64,000 bases of DNA from Lactarius indigo. Lineage: Eukaryota; Basidiomycota; Agaricomycetes; Russulales; Russulaceae. The position numbers and the translations under genes are program-made. The notes below the pieces were generated by a model, which saw only the letters and a list, made by a program, of their open reading frames with translations, did not search any database and was not told where the DNA came from. Location: NCBI GenBank assembly GCA_025766275.1, contig JAFKAC010000096.1:124001-188000 (forward strand). The letters are read 5' to 3'. Shown piece by piece: positions 53,331-63,343 of the stretch (positions within the stretch are counted from its first letter, which is position 1; each line of letters begins with the position of its first letter).

Positions 53331-55127
53331 TCTGGCGTCGTGAGTTGTCTAAATTGTGGATACGTTCTCCGTGCTCACGTCTTATCTATAGCATAACGTA
53401 GTTCGGATTTTAAGTGGCATCGTGGCGTGACCATGCTGGTAACTTGCTTGATTGCGGAGTACTCATGTAGGATATTACGATTGTTGCTTAACCACGACCA
53501 GAATCTGTAGGGTAGACGTACTCGCCACAGGAGAGCGACATACGTGCTTGTATGTGTAAGTTGGTTTGCAATCAGATTTATCGTGAAATGGGCGATATAG
53601 TGAATGGACAAGGATTGGTGCGAGACCGACAGGCGGAGCAAATTCCTGAGAGATGGGTCAGGCCTATATCAGGAACCGACCAAGGGTGCGTCACGATATG
53701 AGAAAATGGCGATGCTTGGGCCAATATGATAGCAGTCTTACGAACATGGCTCTGAGTGTGTCATTGATTGGATTCGACTGAGTTGCTCAGGGACCATACC
53801 GGGATCACGCCTGGGAGAGGACTTGGACGGAACACGAAATAGATTCAGCAAGAAAGAGGCGGATTGTGTACACGGAGGAACTCAGTACCTAAGATCGAAT
53901 CGAAGTAAGTAGAAAGGAGGGGGAAGGTAAAGGGTGAGCAGGAGCTAACTATAAAATAATAATAAGAAGAAACATACATATGGCCTCACTTAGTTAAAGT
54001 GTGGAGTTGTTATGGTGACTTCACGGTGGGGGGCTGTGTGTACAAAGCCGAGGACATGAACAATGCCAGTGGCATTACTAGGACAACACGAGAGATGGGA
54101 AGGGGGTGACGATCGGGCCGCTTGACGGGGGTCGTGAGGGGAGGGGACGGCGGAAAGCACCAGAAGGCGACTCGGAGTGGAGGGGGGATCGAACGAATGG
54201 GAGTATAAAAAGGTGACGGAAAGGGAGAGAGTGGGATGTCCGAGTTAACGTGTCAACTTGTAGCTCAATGCGCTGACGTGGGCTCGAGGTTAAGATCGGA
54301 TTGGGAAGAGCAACACGCGCAAGCCATACGAACATGCATCGCATGAGGCTGCGCGCCCAATACGCTGTGCTCGGAGCTTCTCATTCACCGTGAAAATGAG
54401 ACACCGGGTCCAGGAAAGACCAATTAGTACTATCACTGGCAGGGAAGCCCCAACTTGAAGTTTTTTTTACTTACACTGGGATTCTTTGAATCCCTTGCAC
54501 ATTGAAATAGTCACATTCCTCGATCCGGCTCCACCCTCCTAAATCCCTTGGTGTATCAGAGTGTCCCGTATATGCTTGCGAAGTTCGTAATACATTCTTA
54601 ATCAGCTTTTGAGTCCAAATGATAGTAAGAAGGAACCGTAAAAACAAAGCGGAGGTCACTTGGCGGGAGGTCAAATGTAGAGTGGGCACGTGACCCTCAG
54701 GCTGGCAACCAATAGAAATCGTTCACTGGCAATCGTCTAGCATCTTTGCATATCACCACAGGTGTCAGAGAATTATCGTGAAATTACTGGCTAACATCTG
54801 GGTACTTTAAGGGGTCCCATTCCACACTTGCGCATGTTTCAGAACGGGCGCTATCGTTGCTTCTCTTCAGGTTGGCTGTGCCTCTAGCATGCCGCAAACA
54901 TGTGTAGGAAAAGAAGTAGATTTCGTGGTACCGCCTCCCGGTGCTTATGAGCACGCATGATGCGGCGGTAGGCATTGACTCAGGGAAATTTTTCTGCTTG
55001 AAATATATCATGACTGAGGCGGTTGACCCTCTTCGTCGCTCGTCTCCTTTTCCTCGACATATCATAACCCACTGATTTTCCAGCCTTGACCCATGGCCAC
55101 CTCAGAGTTTCCATGTAAGTTCCAGTC
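53331..55127. other. Intergenic, partly array-spacer-like
   Basis: 53440-53890 resembles 29780-30330 (GTAGGATATTAC, GACAGGCGG, TTCAGCAAGAAAGAGGCGG and similar). 54080-55090 shows no conserved frame. An ATG at 55093 followed by a GTAAGT donor could belong to a 5' exon of the next gene, but its phase does not fit the simple model. Confidence 0.5.
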
Positions 55128-58100
55128 TTGTGTCTGACATTCAGCCTTTCCACTGCCGCTCGAAAGCTAAGCGCGCCTTTAGTCACTATTTTCCAGGTCG
55201 AGAAAGAGATTCTCGAACACAACCGTCTTCTCGCATTGTCACCTCGACCAGATCCTCGTCGCCCTACTCACCTCCTGCACTCGGCGATACTACGAACCAT
55301 GCGCAATGAATTGTCACCTCAGAAGGGCGACCTCGACGTGTCCACCACCCATCTCACAGAAGCTGTTCTTCTCCCGTTCCAAACAAGTCAAGAAGTGGTC
55401 TATATGTTTTTCCAGCTCGCATCTATCCTCCTTTCACGCTCCTCACAGTACGAACAACCCGAGGATATCGTGTCCTCAGTTAAATACTTTCGCTTTCTTC
55501 GAACGAACTTCTATCCCCTCGGCACTTTCAACATCCCGCATTATCAGCTTACATCGCGTCTGGTTCGAGCGCTGTCCATGAAATTGATGTCAGGGTCCGG
55601 CGGTACGACACAGGACATGGAGGAGATGGTGGCCCTTACTCACGAAATCCTCTACTCTGGCGGCGTCTCGAGTCTCACGACAAGCGACCTAATCGATGCC
55701 ATTGTACCATTCTCTATTGCTGTTGCCGAGACACACCGTCTAAATGATGCGAACCAGCCTCCCGAGCGGGTCATCCAAGTCCTACGAAAGGCAATGGTAC
55801 TTATACCAGACTTGCGCGTCTCCCATGCACTTGCTCACTGTCTTGCTGTTCGTTTCCTGATGGCGCACGACCTTTCTGATTACGAGGAGGCGATAGCCAT
55901 CGCGGACAAAACCGTCGCTGCACACTCCCCTGGGGATCGTCTAACACCGACGCAGAGACACTCCATAGAGCTAATCAAAGTGCTCGCTGTGTCCCGGTTG
56001 AACTCGTACTCGCGCCCGGAGTATTTGGAGGATGCCATTCACCGCCTTCACACTTTAACTTGCCTCCCATCCCTTCCGGACCAAGATCGCGCCCGTTTAG
56101 CTGTCTCCCTAGACAACTGCGAGCGGCAGCGCTTTAATTACTTTGGTATCACCGGGAACTCAAGAGAAACACCTCCCAATCCCTCGGGGGAATACCTTAC
56201 CTATTTCTTCTTTCAGAGACCTGCTCCGCGCGATTGGGGTACAGCACAATTGCTAGAGAAAGTGGAACTGCTCAAGGAAATTCTCGGCACAATTCCAGAT
56301 GTCAGGATAACGGATGTAGAAGCGGCTGTCGAGCTAGGCCGGTCACTACTCCCTTCACAACACTCTATAAGTAATGATCGACTGTGGTACTTGCCCGCTA
56401 TCGTGTTCGCTCAGATCCTCCATCAAGCACATCAATGCACGAACAGATTGGATTACCTCGATGAAGCAATCACCACGCATCGTGATCTCCGCAATGTATC
56501 AGCCCAAAAGCCGGTCCACTACCAAATGGGAGAGGGGCTTCTTCGGTCTTTGATCGCACGCTGCAATTTGTTGCATCTCGAACAAGATATCGAAGAGGTC
56601 ATGCAACTCTTCCCCGAGGTCGTAAATGATGGATCTACGGAGGCATTCCGTCGGTTCCAGATTTCGTATGGGTGGGCACACAACGCACGAATCCATGCGC
56701 ATCCTTCGACTTCTATTGCATATAAGACGGCCATGTCACTAATGGAAGAGACTCTCGTTTTTTCACCGACTTTACAAATCCAGCATTTTCTCCTCGTCCG
56801 CGTTCCCACGGAAGTGAGGGGGTTGCCCTTGGACTATGCATCGTACCAGATCGAAACGGGTCAAATAAAACAGGCCATAGAGACTCTGGAACGAGGAAGA
56901 GCGCTACTCTGGTCTGAAATGCGAGGCCTTCGTACCTCGACCGATCAGCTCCGTACGGCCGACCCCGCCCTAGCAGAAAGATTCGCGGCCATCAATCGGG
57001 ACCTAGAGAAGGTGACAATGTCGGTTGCGCAAAACGAGAACATGGAAATGGGCGATGGCGAAGCCGGGCCCGGGATGGACGCGTTTGGTCGTCTTCTCTT
57101 GCGACAGAGGAAGCTTTCGGAGGAACGTGGTTCACTTATCACTCACATCCAATCCCTTTCAGGCCTTGTAAATTTCCTAAAACCACTGCCATTTGACGCC
57201 CTCAATTGTGCTGCAGTACATGGTCCTGTCATTATCATCAATCAATCCCGATGGCGCTCGGATATCATCATCCTGCACAAAGATTCGCCTCCTTCTGTCA
57301 TCTTCACTCCTCCCAACTTCCACAATCGTGCGAACCAGCTAAGGGACCAATTGTTGCGCACTCAAAAGGAGAAGGGACTCGATTCAATAGACTACGATCT
57401 CACTCTAGCTTCTGTCCTCGCAGATCTATACGAGCTTGTGGGAAGACCAGTCATCGAGAGACTCCACCAGTTAAACATTCCGGAAAAATCTCGTGTCTGG
57501 TGGTGCCCGACATCCGCCTTCTGTTCCCTTCCTCTCCATGCGATGGGTCCTATTCCGTCCGACAATGGCGACAGGCTTTACTTTATGGATCTGTACATCT
57601 GTTCGTATACCCCGACGCTCTCCGCGCTCATCGAATCTCGCAAACCTGGCTCATCCAAAACATTGTCTAGCCCTTCGTTGCTTCTTGTAGCGCAGCCAGA
57701 AACCCTGCCTGGGGCACGGAGCGAGATCGATGTCGTACAAGCTGTAGGATCGCCGGTGACAACTCTCGTTTCGGAAAAGGCGACACCCACTGCAGTGATA
57801 GCGGGCCTCAGGGACCACCGATTCGTTCATTTTGTTTGTCACGGTTTACTGGAGACAGGTAAACCGTTCGACGCTTCGTTTGAACTTCACGGAGACAATC
57901 TTACCCTCCTGAAAATCGTCCGATCTCAACTTCCTGCTGCAGAATGTGCCTTCCTTTCTGCTTGTCACACTGCCGAGCTGACAGAAGCCAGCATTGCCGA
58001 CGAAGGACTTCACCTTGCGGCTGCCATGCAATTCTGCGGCTTCCGGAGCGTCATCGGGACGATGTGGGCTATGGCCGATACAGACGGCGCGGACTTGTCT

Positions 58101-58262
58101 AAGCATTTCTACAAATATGTTTTTTCAGAGAGCCCAGGCCGGAGAGGAGTTCCACATTACGAGAGATCTGCAAGGGCGCTTCAGTTTGCTGTGAAGAAGC
58201 TGCGGAGGAAGAGAGGGATCACACTAGAGCGATGGGTCAACTTTGTTCATTTTGGCGCGTAA
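55128..58262 (+). CDS. TPR-CHAT protein (caspase-like CHAT protease), 5' end unresolved
   Basis: 1044 open codons. Helical TPR-like repeats occupy the first ~620 (RPTHLLHSAILRTMRNELSPQ, DLSDYEEAIAIADKTVAAH, RLDYLDEAITTHRDLRN, YQIETGQIKQAIETLERGRALLWSEM). The CHAT domain fills the rest, with His905 in HFVCHG and Cys946 in LSACHTA, the expected catalytic pair of clan CD proteases (numbered from 55128). Such proteins are abundant in mushrooms; substrates are unknown, and some relatives act in regulated cell death, which is only suggestive here. The frame opens with TTG at 55128, and the first in-frame ATG is near 55300, which would cut into a TPR, so upstream exons are probable. CCAG|GTCGAG near 55195 is a possible acceptor. 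Confidence 0.85.
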   Translation: MCLTFSLSTAARKLSAPLVTIFQVEKEILEHNRLLALSPRPDPRRPTHLLHSAILRTMRNELSPQKGDLDVSTTHLTEAVLLPFQTSQEVVYMFFQLASILLSRSSQYEQPEDIVSSVKYFRFLRTNFYPLGTFNIPHYQLTSRLVRALSMKLMSGSGGTTQDMEEMVALTHEILYSGGVSSLTTSDLIDAIVPFSIAVAETHRLNDANQPPERVIQVLRKAMVLIPDLRVSHALAHCLAVRFLMAHDLSDYEEAIAIADKTVAAHSPGDRLTPTQRHSIELIKVLAVSRLNSYSRPEYLEDAIHRLHTLTCLPSLPDQDRARLAVSLDNCERQRFNYFGITGNSRETPPNPSGEYLTYFFFQRPAPRDWGTAQLLEKVELLKEILGTIPDVRITDVEAAVELGRSLLPSQHSISNDRLWYLPAIVFAQILHQAHQCTNRLDYLDEAITTHRDLRNVSAQKPVHYQMGEGLLRSLIARCNLLHLEQDIEEVMQLFPEVVNDGSTEAFRRFQISYGWAHNARIHAHPSTSIAYKTAMSLMEETLVFSPTLQIQHFLLVRVPTEVRGLPLDYASYQIETGQIKQAIETLERGRALLWSEMRGLRTSTDQLRTADPALAERFAAINRDLEKVTMSVAQNENMEMGDGEAGPGMDAFGRLLLRQRKLSEERGSLITHIQSLSGLVNFLKPLPFDALNCAAVHGPVIIINQSRWRSDIIILHKDSPPSVIFTPPNFHNRANQLRDQLLRTQKEKGLDSIDYDLTLASVLADLYELVGRPVIERLHQLNIPEKSRVWWCPTSAFCSLPLHAMGPIPSDNGDRLYFMDLYICSYTPTLSALIESRKPGSSKTLSSPSLLLVAQPETLPGARSEIDVVQAVGSPVTTLVSEKATPTAVIAGLRDHRFVHFVCHGLLETGKPFDASFELHGDNLTLLKIVRSQLPAAECAFLSACHTAELTEASIADEGLHLAAAMQFCGFRSVIGTMWAMADTDGADLSKHFYKYVFSESPGRRGVPHYERSARALQFAVKKLRRKRGITLERWVNFVHFGA

Positions 58263-59316
58263 TCGTATATTAGTGTGAGTGAGTTGTCAAACGATCTGTG
58301 TATGTACGTCCTCCGTGCTTACAGCTTTCCGGCAGCGGGTAGAGTTACTCGGGTTATGAGAGGCGTCGTGTTGCGATCAAACTCAGGCTGCTTGTAGTGT
58401 GGAGGGTATTTTGACTAATTGTCCATTCCAAATATCTCTGTGGAACATTTGACCGGGAACTAGTTACCATGTGATCAATTGAAGGGATGTAGGCATTCAA
58501 GCAAACGTTCAGATGTGCAGTTTATTTCATGTGAGCAGTTGTAAGGTTTTTTTTTTTTAAAAATCCATTTACGTGCGCCTTGGGGCCTAATACCCTATGT
58601 AGCACGAGTCTAAGTATCTAATACATGAAGTTTGCATCCGTGTATGGTCTGTGTATCATAAGTCCCCCCCACTCCCTCCCGGGAGTGGCTTGGCTTCCCG
58701 TCAAGCGTTGAGTAGAGAGGGGCGGGTGGTCCACCTTGGCGAGAGTTGCAAGCCGAGGTGTGGATCTTGCGCGGTCTTGTTGGCGCGTTTGGGGCTTGCT
58801 CCTACGTCTTCTGCTTTACCCAGCGAGTCTTGAGTGGGCCTGCGAGGCACGGCGAATTGTGGGGATGAGAGGGAGAGATGTGGGTGGGTGGGGTGATGTG
58901 TGTGTTGGGTGTGAGGTGTCGGTGTGGGGGTCCGGAATCATTTGACCGTGTCTCCTTTTTCCACGCTCATTTTCTGCCCTATCCCTGTTTCCTGCCCCCT
59001 GAGTTTGGCGCTGTGTTGCTCAGCGAGAATCTTCCTGAGTCTTGTATGTATTTGATCAGTGGGATAATCGACTTGGGGTCTTGTAGTAGCTTTTACGTAG
59101 AGTCCCTCTGTCGCCCTTCCGACCCCTTTTCATCAGCAACCTCTCTAAGAGATAATGCTTCCCTCCGCAGAGGGTCTCGCAAGAAGGAATCGACTAGTCC
59201 AGGTGGCGAATCTGGACAGGGGGCACGACGCATCTTTTCTTAGTTGCAGCTTACATTTCAAGACCCGCTGCAACATCACTCGACGGTTACAAGAGAGAAT
59301 AACCGGAACACCGACT
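58263..59316. other. Intergenic, nothing recognised
   Basis: The region is T-rich after the CHAT gene, with a T tract near 58545, and G/T-rich at 58850-58930. Short ORFs show no domain features. Confidence 0.6.
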
Positions 59317-60291
59317 CTAGTTCTGGCCAGCGATGAACTCAATTGATCTGTTGGTGGCTGCAAATTGCATACTACGAGCGTGCGCCTTGCAGATCACAAA
59401 ATCAACACTGGTAATCCTATCTGGAATAGAGTAGGAAAATCTAGTGTGATCAGGCCCGACATTGGCACACGGCTTACCGCTTGATGCATATATATAGGCA
59501 CAGCATACAGCCGCATCGAATTCTCTTTCCACCAAGGGTCCCATTAAGGGCGGCGCTGACGGAGTGTTTTTCGGGCCACTGAGAGGTTTTGACAACATCA
59601 GGACCACTTCACCCTTTGTAGGGGCGCTTTTCTTCTGACCAGGGCACTCATGTTTGCGTCTCTTGTTTCGAGATTCGAACGTATTCCCACAGAGACGGCA
59701 GGTCTTCCGGTCTTGCTTACGAGCCTTAAGCCCACTAGCAGCCCGAGAATCCTGTTTTCCCATCCTGACACGTTCACGCTTTGCAGCACGCGCACGTTTC
59801 CTAGCCATTCTCTTGATCTCATGTCTGGCCCGGTTTTCCAGGGTCTCGCTCTTCTTCAAAGCAAAGAAATCCCCAGCCGAGACGCCATTCAAGACATCAA
59901 GTAAAAACACAAATAAAATTTTCTTAACTTTTTCAACAGAGCGTGGCGTCAGTCGCTTCCCATCACCCAGAGTCCATATGAATTTAGCCACGACCTTAGA
60001 ATGGTAATCCTTTTTCAAGACTACCCAGTCAAACACGCCAAACGCATCCTTAGATGCCTCTGTGATGTTAGAGATTAATTTGTCCCGCGAGATGAAATAG
60101 CGGCGACGCGCAATGTTGAGAAGATCGAAGACCGAAAGGTCCTCGGAAATATCGATTCCGGAGGTGTTGAACCTCTCCACATTAGTGGAGACAATACCAG
60201 CTTCCTTTTGAGGAGAAGCAGGAGGGCTCGTAGCAAGGGGGGCGTGAGCGGGCACCAAAGAAACAATTGAAGAAGATTGAGTAGAAGACAT
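59317..60291 (-). CDS. Unknown basic protein with a C2H2-like finger
   Basis: It starts at ATG 60291 (MSSTQSSSIVSL); the open frame extends upstream but the preceding residues look non-coding. The product is about 324 residues in one exon. The N-terminal third is Ser/Pro-rich, and the middle is helical (DLLNIARRRYFISRDKLISNI, VEKVKKILFVFLLDVLNG). A strongly basic stretch (RARHEIKRMARKRARAAKRER) is followed by CRLCGNTFESRNKRRKHEC, a C-x2-C-x11-H-x-C finger-like motif. The C-terminal half includes CAYIYASSGKPC. Nucleic-acid binding is likely; no family is recognised. It ends only 105 bp from the dehydrogenase on the same strand. Confidence 0.6.
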   Translation of the reverse strand: MSSTQSSSIVSLVPAHAPLATSPPASPQKEAGIVSTNVERFNTSGIDISEDLSVFDLLNIARRRYFISRDKLISNITEASKDAFGVFDWVVLKKDYHSKVVAKFIWTLGDGKRLTPRSVEKVKKILFVFLLDVLNGVSAGDFFALKKSETLENRARHEIKRMARKRARAAKRERVRMGKQDSRAASGLKARKQDRKTCRLCGNTFESRNKRRKHECPGQKKSAPTKGEVVLMLSKPLSGPKNTPSAPPLMGPLVEREFDAAVCCAYIYASSGKPCANVGPDHTRFSYSIPDRITSVDFVICKAHARSMQFAATNRSIEFIAGQN

Positions 60292-60396
60292 AAAGCGTAA
60301 AAGAACTAGTTGTAAGGTTCTTCGCGACATGTGCCACTTATTACAATACAAAAACATCGCTTTTCTCCCCTTGGATCCTACGGCCTGCGAGTGTGA

Positions 60397-61621
60397 CTAC
60401 AGGTTTGTAATCTGCACCTTGATCGCGCCGCTCTTCACATCTGCGCTCGTCTCAAACGCACGTACCGCATCTTCGATCGGGAACCGATGCGTCACGAACT
60501 TCCTAATATCGCTCAACAAGCCAGCCTCCACGAGCCGTATCGCCTTTGGCCACGTATTAGCATACCGGTACTGGAACCTGAGGTCCACCTCCCGCGTCGA
60601 CAGCCGCATGAACGGGAACTGCATCTCGTTCTTCCCGACGCCGACGACGAACACGGTCCCGCCAAACCGGACGGCCTGTATCGCAGCTCCGATCGACGCC
60701 TCGGCGCCCGTGCACTCAAGCGCGACGTCGGGCTCCGTCCCGCCCATGGCCTCGACCACCCGCGCCGCGAGCGCCTCGGGCGCCTCGTCGGGTGTGACCC
60801 GCAGAGCACGCACACGGCCCGGCGCAAGCGACTCGGCAAATGCCAGCCGACCCGCGTCGAGGTCCGTTATGACGAGCGGGTGGGCCCCCGCCGCGCGTGC
60901 GCAGAGCAGCGTCGCGAGCCCGATCGGCCCAGCGCCACATATGAGCGCCGCGTCGCCGAGTCGTAGGTTCGCGCGCTCGACGGCCGCGAGGGCTACTGAG
61001 AGCGGCTCGAGGAGCGCGCCGTCCTCGAAGGAGAGGGACGGCGGGAGCTTGTGGCACCATACTGCCGGGTGGGCGATGTAGCGGCGTAGTAGACCCGGAA
61101 CGGGCGGCGTGGAGCGGAAGAGGACGCGCTCGCAGCCGTTGTAGCGGCCTACGAGGCACGGGGCGCAGGTGTGGCATGGGATCCCGGGCTCGATGGCAAC
61201 TCGGTCGCCTGGTTTAAGATGGGTCACGGATGGATGGACCGCGATGATCTATGGAAGGACGATAGTGTCGATCTGGGGGCGATTGGAGAAGCAATCAAGG
61301 AAGATATACCTCTCCAGCAGACTCGTGGCCGAGGACATGTTTGTCCTCGACGATCATCGGTCCGATGCGCCCAGCGTGCCAAAAGTGTACATCAGAACTA
61401 AGTTAAGCGAGATGAGATGAGTCGCTCAGAGCACTCAGATCCTAAGTCGTCACGTACCCGCAGATCCCTGTGCTGCGAATCTCTACAACCACCTCTCCCT
61501 TCTCCAGGGCCGCTCCAGATTGGATATCTGCAACCGATGGCTGGGCCTCGTCGAGCCATAGATTGTGTTTTGGGTCGGTGAATACACCGATGTTTGGCTT
61601 AATATTTGAGAGCGACGCCAT
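60397..61621 (-). CDS. Zinc-dependent polyol dehydrogenase (sorbitol/L-arabinitol/xylitol type)
   Basis: Three exons, 61621-61458, 61397-61310 and 61248-60397, join in phase and encode ~367 residues from [13 protein letters not shown]. The catalytic zinc ligands are Cys in GICGSDVHFW, His-Glu in LGHESAGE and Glu in LLEPLSV. The structural zinc loop is [15 protein letters not shown]. The nucleotide fold shows GAGPIGL and ITDLD, whose aspartate favours NAD+ over NADP+. It oxidises a sugar alcohol to a ketose in the cytosolic pentose/polyol pathway. The precise substrate (L-arabinitol, xylitol or sorbitol) cannot be settled by eye. GC content rises sharply in exon 3. Introns are 60 and 61 nt. 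Confidence 0.88.
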
Positions 61622-62782
61622 CGTGGTCTGTGGGAGATGAAAAAACTCATTTCGTTCCTTTATGTTTTGTGGGCGTGCGAAGCAGATCGAGACCCGTTCA
61701 CATGATGCACCCAATCTGGCCTGGTACGCCCGCCAGTGCAGTACTTTATTCCCTCCGTACTGTCAAACATTCCTTGGCCCATTGATATGCACCGTACATT
61801 CTCTCGCGCCTCGTCCAAAGTGACATCACCGACTCGGACGCCGTTGGGTTCAGTGAACTCCACAAATTCCCTTTTTTATTTATCAGATATTCTACCCTTG
61901 AGCTTGAGATTCAAGGGCGTTGTCACGATACGTGAATTCTCGTGCAAGAATATCCGGCGAAGGGAATGCGAATAGAGTAACCTCTCGATCTGACAGCGTC
62001 ACTCCCCACTCGTTTACATGTTTTTCGGTCGAGGAATGTCGGCTAGGGAGGGTTGCTGCTGTGAGCCTCATCACTCCTGAACTACTGGCATTCTGGTAGC
62101 TAGAGTAAATAGGTCTCCTTTAGGTAGCGTCGTCCGGATATATTTCTCCCCAGGTGAACCTGTCTAGCACACCTGCGTTTTTCCTGGACCAACGATCCTA
62201 CGAAGACAAACGACATCGGAAATATCCACGGGGGACACCGTGAATGAGAGGCTAGAGGGGAGGTAGTGTATCTTGTACGCCGCAAAAAAGCCGAGAGCCA
62301 TAAGAGCACGCTGATTGTTACGTGCCAGATGGTCATAAGCGCTTGCGCCGTGGACGCCCCGCCACCTCCGTCGTTGAAAAGGACGGCACTCGCGGTGAAT
62401 CTACGACGGTCCTGCGGGTCTAGGTCATACTATAACCAAGGAGGAAGGGGGTAACAAGGGGAGAGATAGGCACGAGTGGGCATTAAACGGTGATGGTGAG
62501 CAGGCAAGGGGCATAAAGCGCAGGTCCGAAGAAAGGTCCTTATATACGGGCACCGAGGATTCGATCACACGGTAGCTCCCTTGACTAAGCGCTTGAATAT
62601 GTAAGTGTTCGTGGATGAATTTAACTGGTTGAGGAACCAGGGGCAAAGTCGTAAGCAGGAACCAGGGATAAATGCGTGAGTTGTGATTTGTCCTACAATG
62701 GAGGGTTGAATATACTGTAGAGTAGAAGAAGAGTATGCCATGAACAATTTATGGAACCATTTCTAAAGGTCCACCCGATAAT
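61622..62782. other. Intergenic, nothing recognised
   Basis: It contains the promoter of the dehydrogenase (right side of 61621) and the 3' region of COX17. Short unrelated ORFs only; no repeats stand out. Confidence 0.6.
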
Positions 62783-63152
62783 CTAGATCTTGAAGCCGAA
62801 ACCTCGCATGCAGGTTAAGTGCGCCTGCACAAGCTCCTTGCACTTTTCGTCGACCTCGGACCCGTCGAACTTGAGGAAGCAGTCGTCGCGCGCAGACTTG
62901 GTCTGAGGACAAGCACAACAACTGCAGCCGAGAAGAATTCGTTTAGATGAAAATAACATAACCGGGAGAGAAGGTGACGTACGGCTTCAGACCTTGTGGA
63001 TTGAGAGGGTTCTGCGTAGGGTCAGTAGGGTCATACGGGGCCTTCGCTGGCGGTGGCGTTGGGGCTGGGGACCAAAGGGCAGTGACCTGCGGAACATTAG
63101 CCCTCAGTAAATAAAAGAACCCGGCTAGTAGTGTGCTCACTTTTTCGAGCAT
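62783..63152 (-). CDS. COX17: COX17, copper chaperone for cytochrome c oxidase
   Basis: Three exons (63152-63141, 63086-62983, ~62921-62783) give about 84 residues. The C-terminal half reads GLKPCCACPQTKSARDDC, then DEKCKELVQAHLTCMRGFGFKI. This matches Cox17: the KPCCxC copper-binding motif and the twin cysteine helix-loop-helix, of which CKELVQAHLTC is a clear CX9C. It carries Cu(I) in the mitochondrial intermembrane space to Sco1 and Cox11 for assembly of complex IV. The N-terminus is proline-rich as in other fungi. The first exon is only four codons (MLEK), chosen because ATG CTC GAA AAA is followed by GTGAGC. Confidence 0.93.
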
Positions 63153-63343
63153 GCCCAGGAACTCTAGTAGTCAAAGCAGAAAGAGGTTCGAAAGGCAGAT
63201 GATTTATGAGGACAAACGGCGGCTTACTACGACTCGGACAACTTGAAAGACAGCTCCGGCCATGGTCACGTGTATACACCCGGAATGTTCGGGCCGTTCT
63301 GCAAATTGCACCCACGTCCCCCAATAGGGCCCCCTGAAATATA
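63153..63343. promoter_or_regulatory. Shared promoter between COX17 and the A34.5-like gene
   Basis: Only 191 bp separate the two divergent ATGs. No TATA box is evident on either strand, consistent with housekeeping promoters. Confidence 0.6.

Noticed and set aside
55093..55195. A first CHAT exon starting at ATG 55093
   Set aside because: The GTAAGT donor looks good, but joining it to either nearby acceptor gives the wrong phase or a stop.
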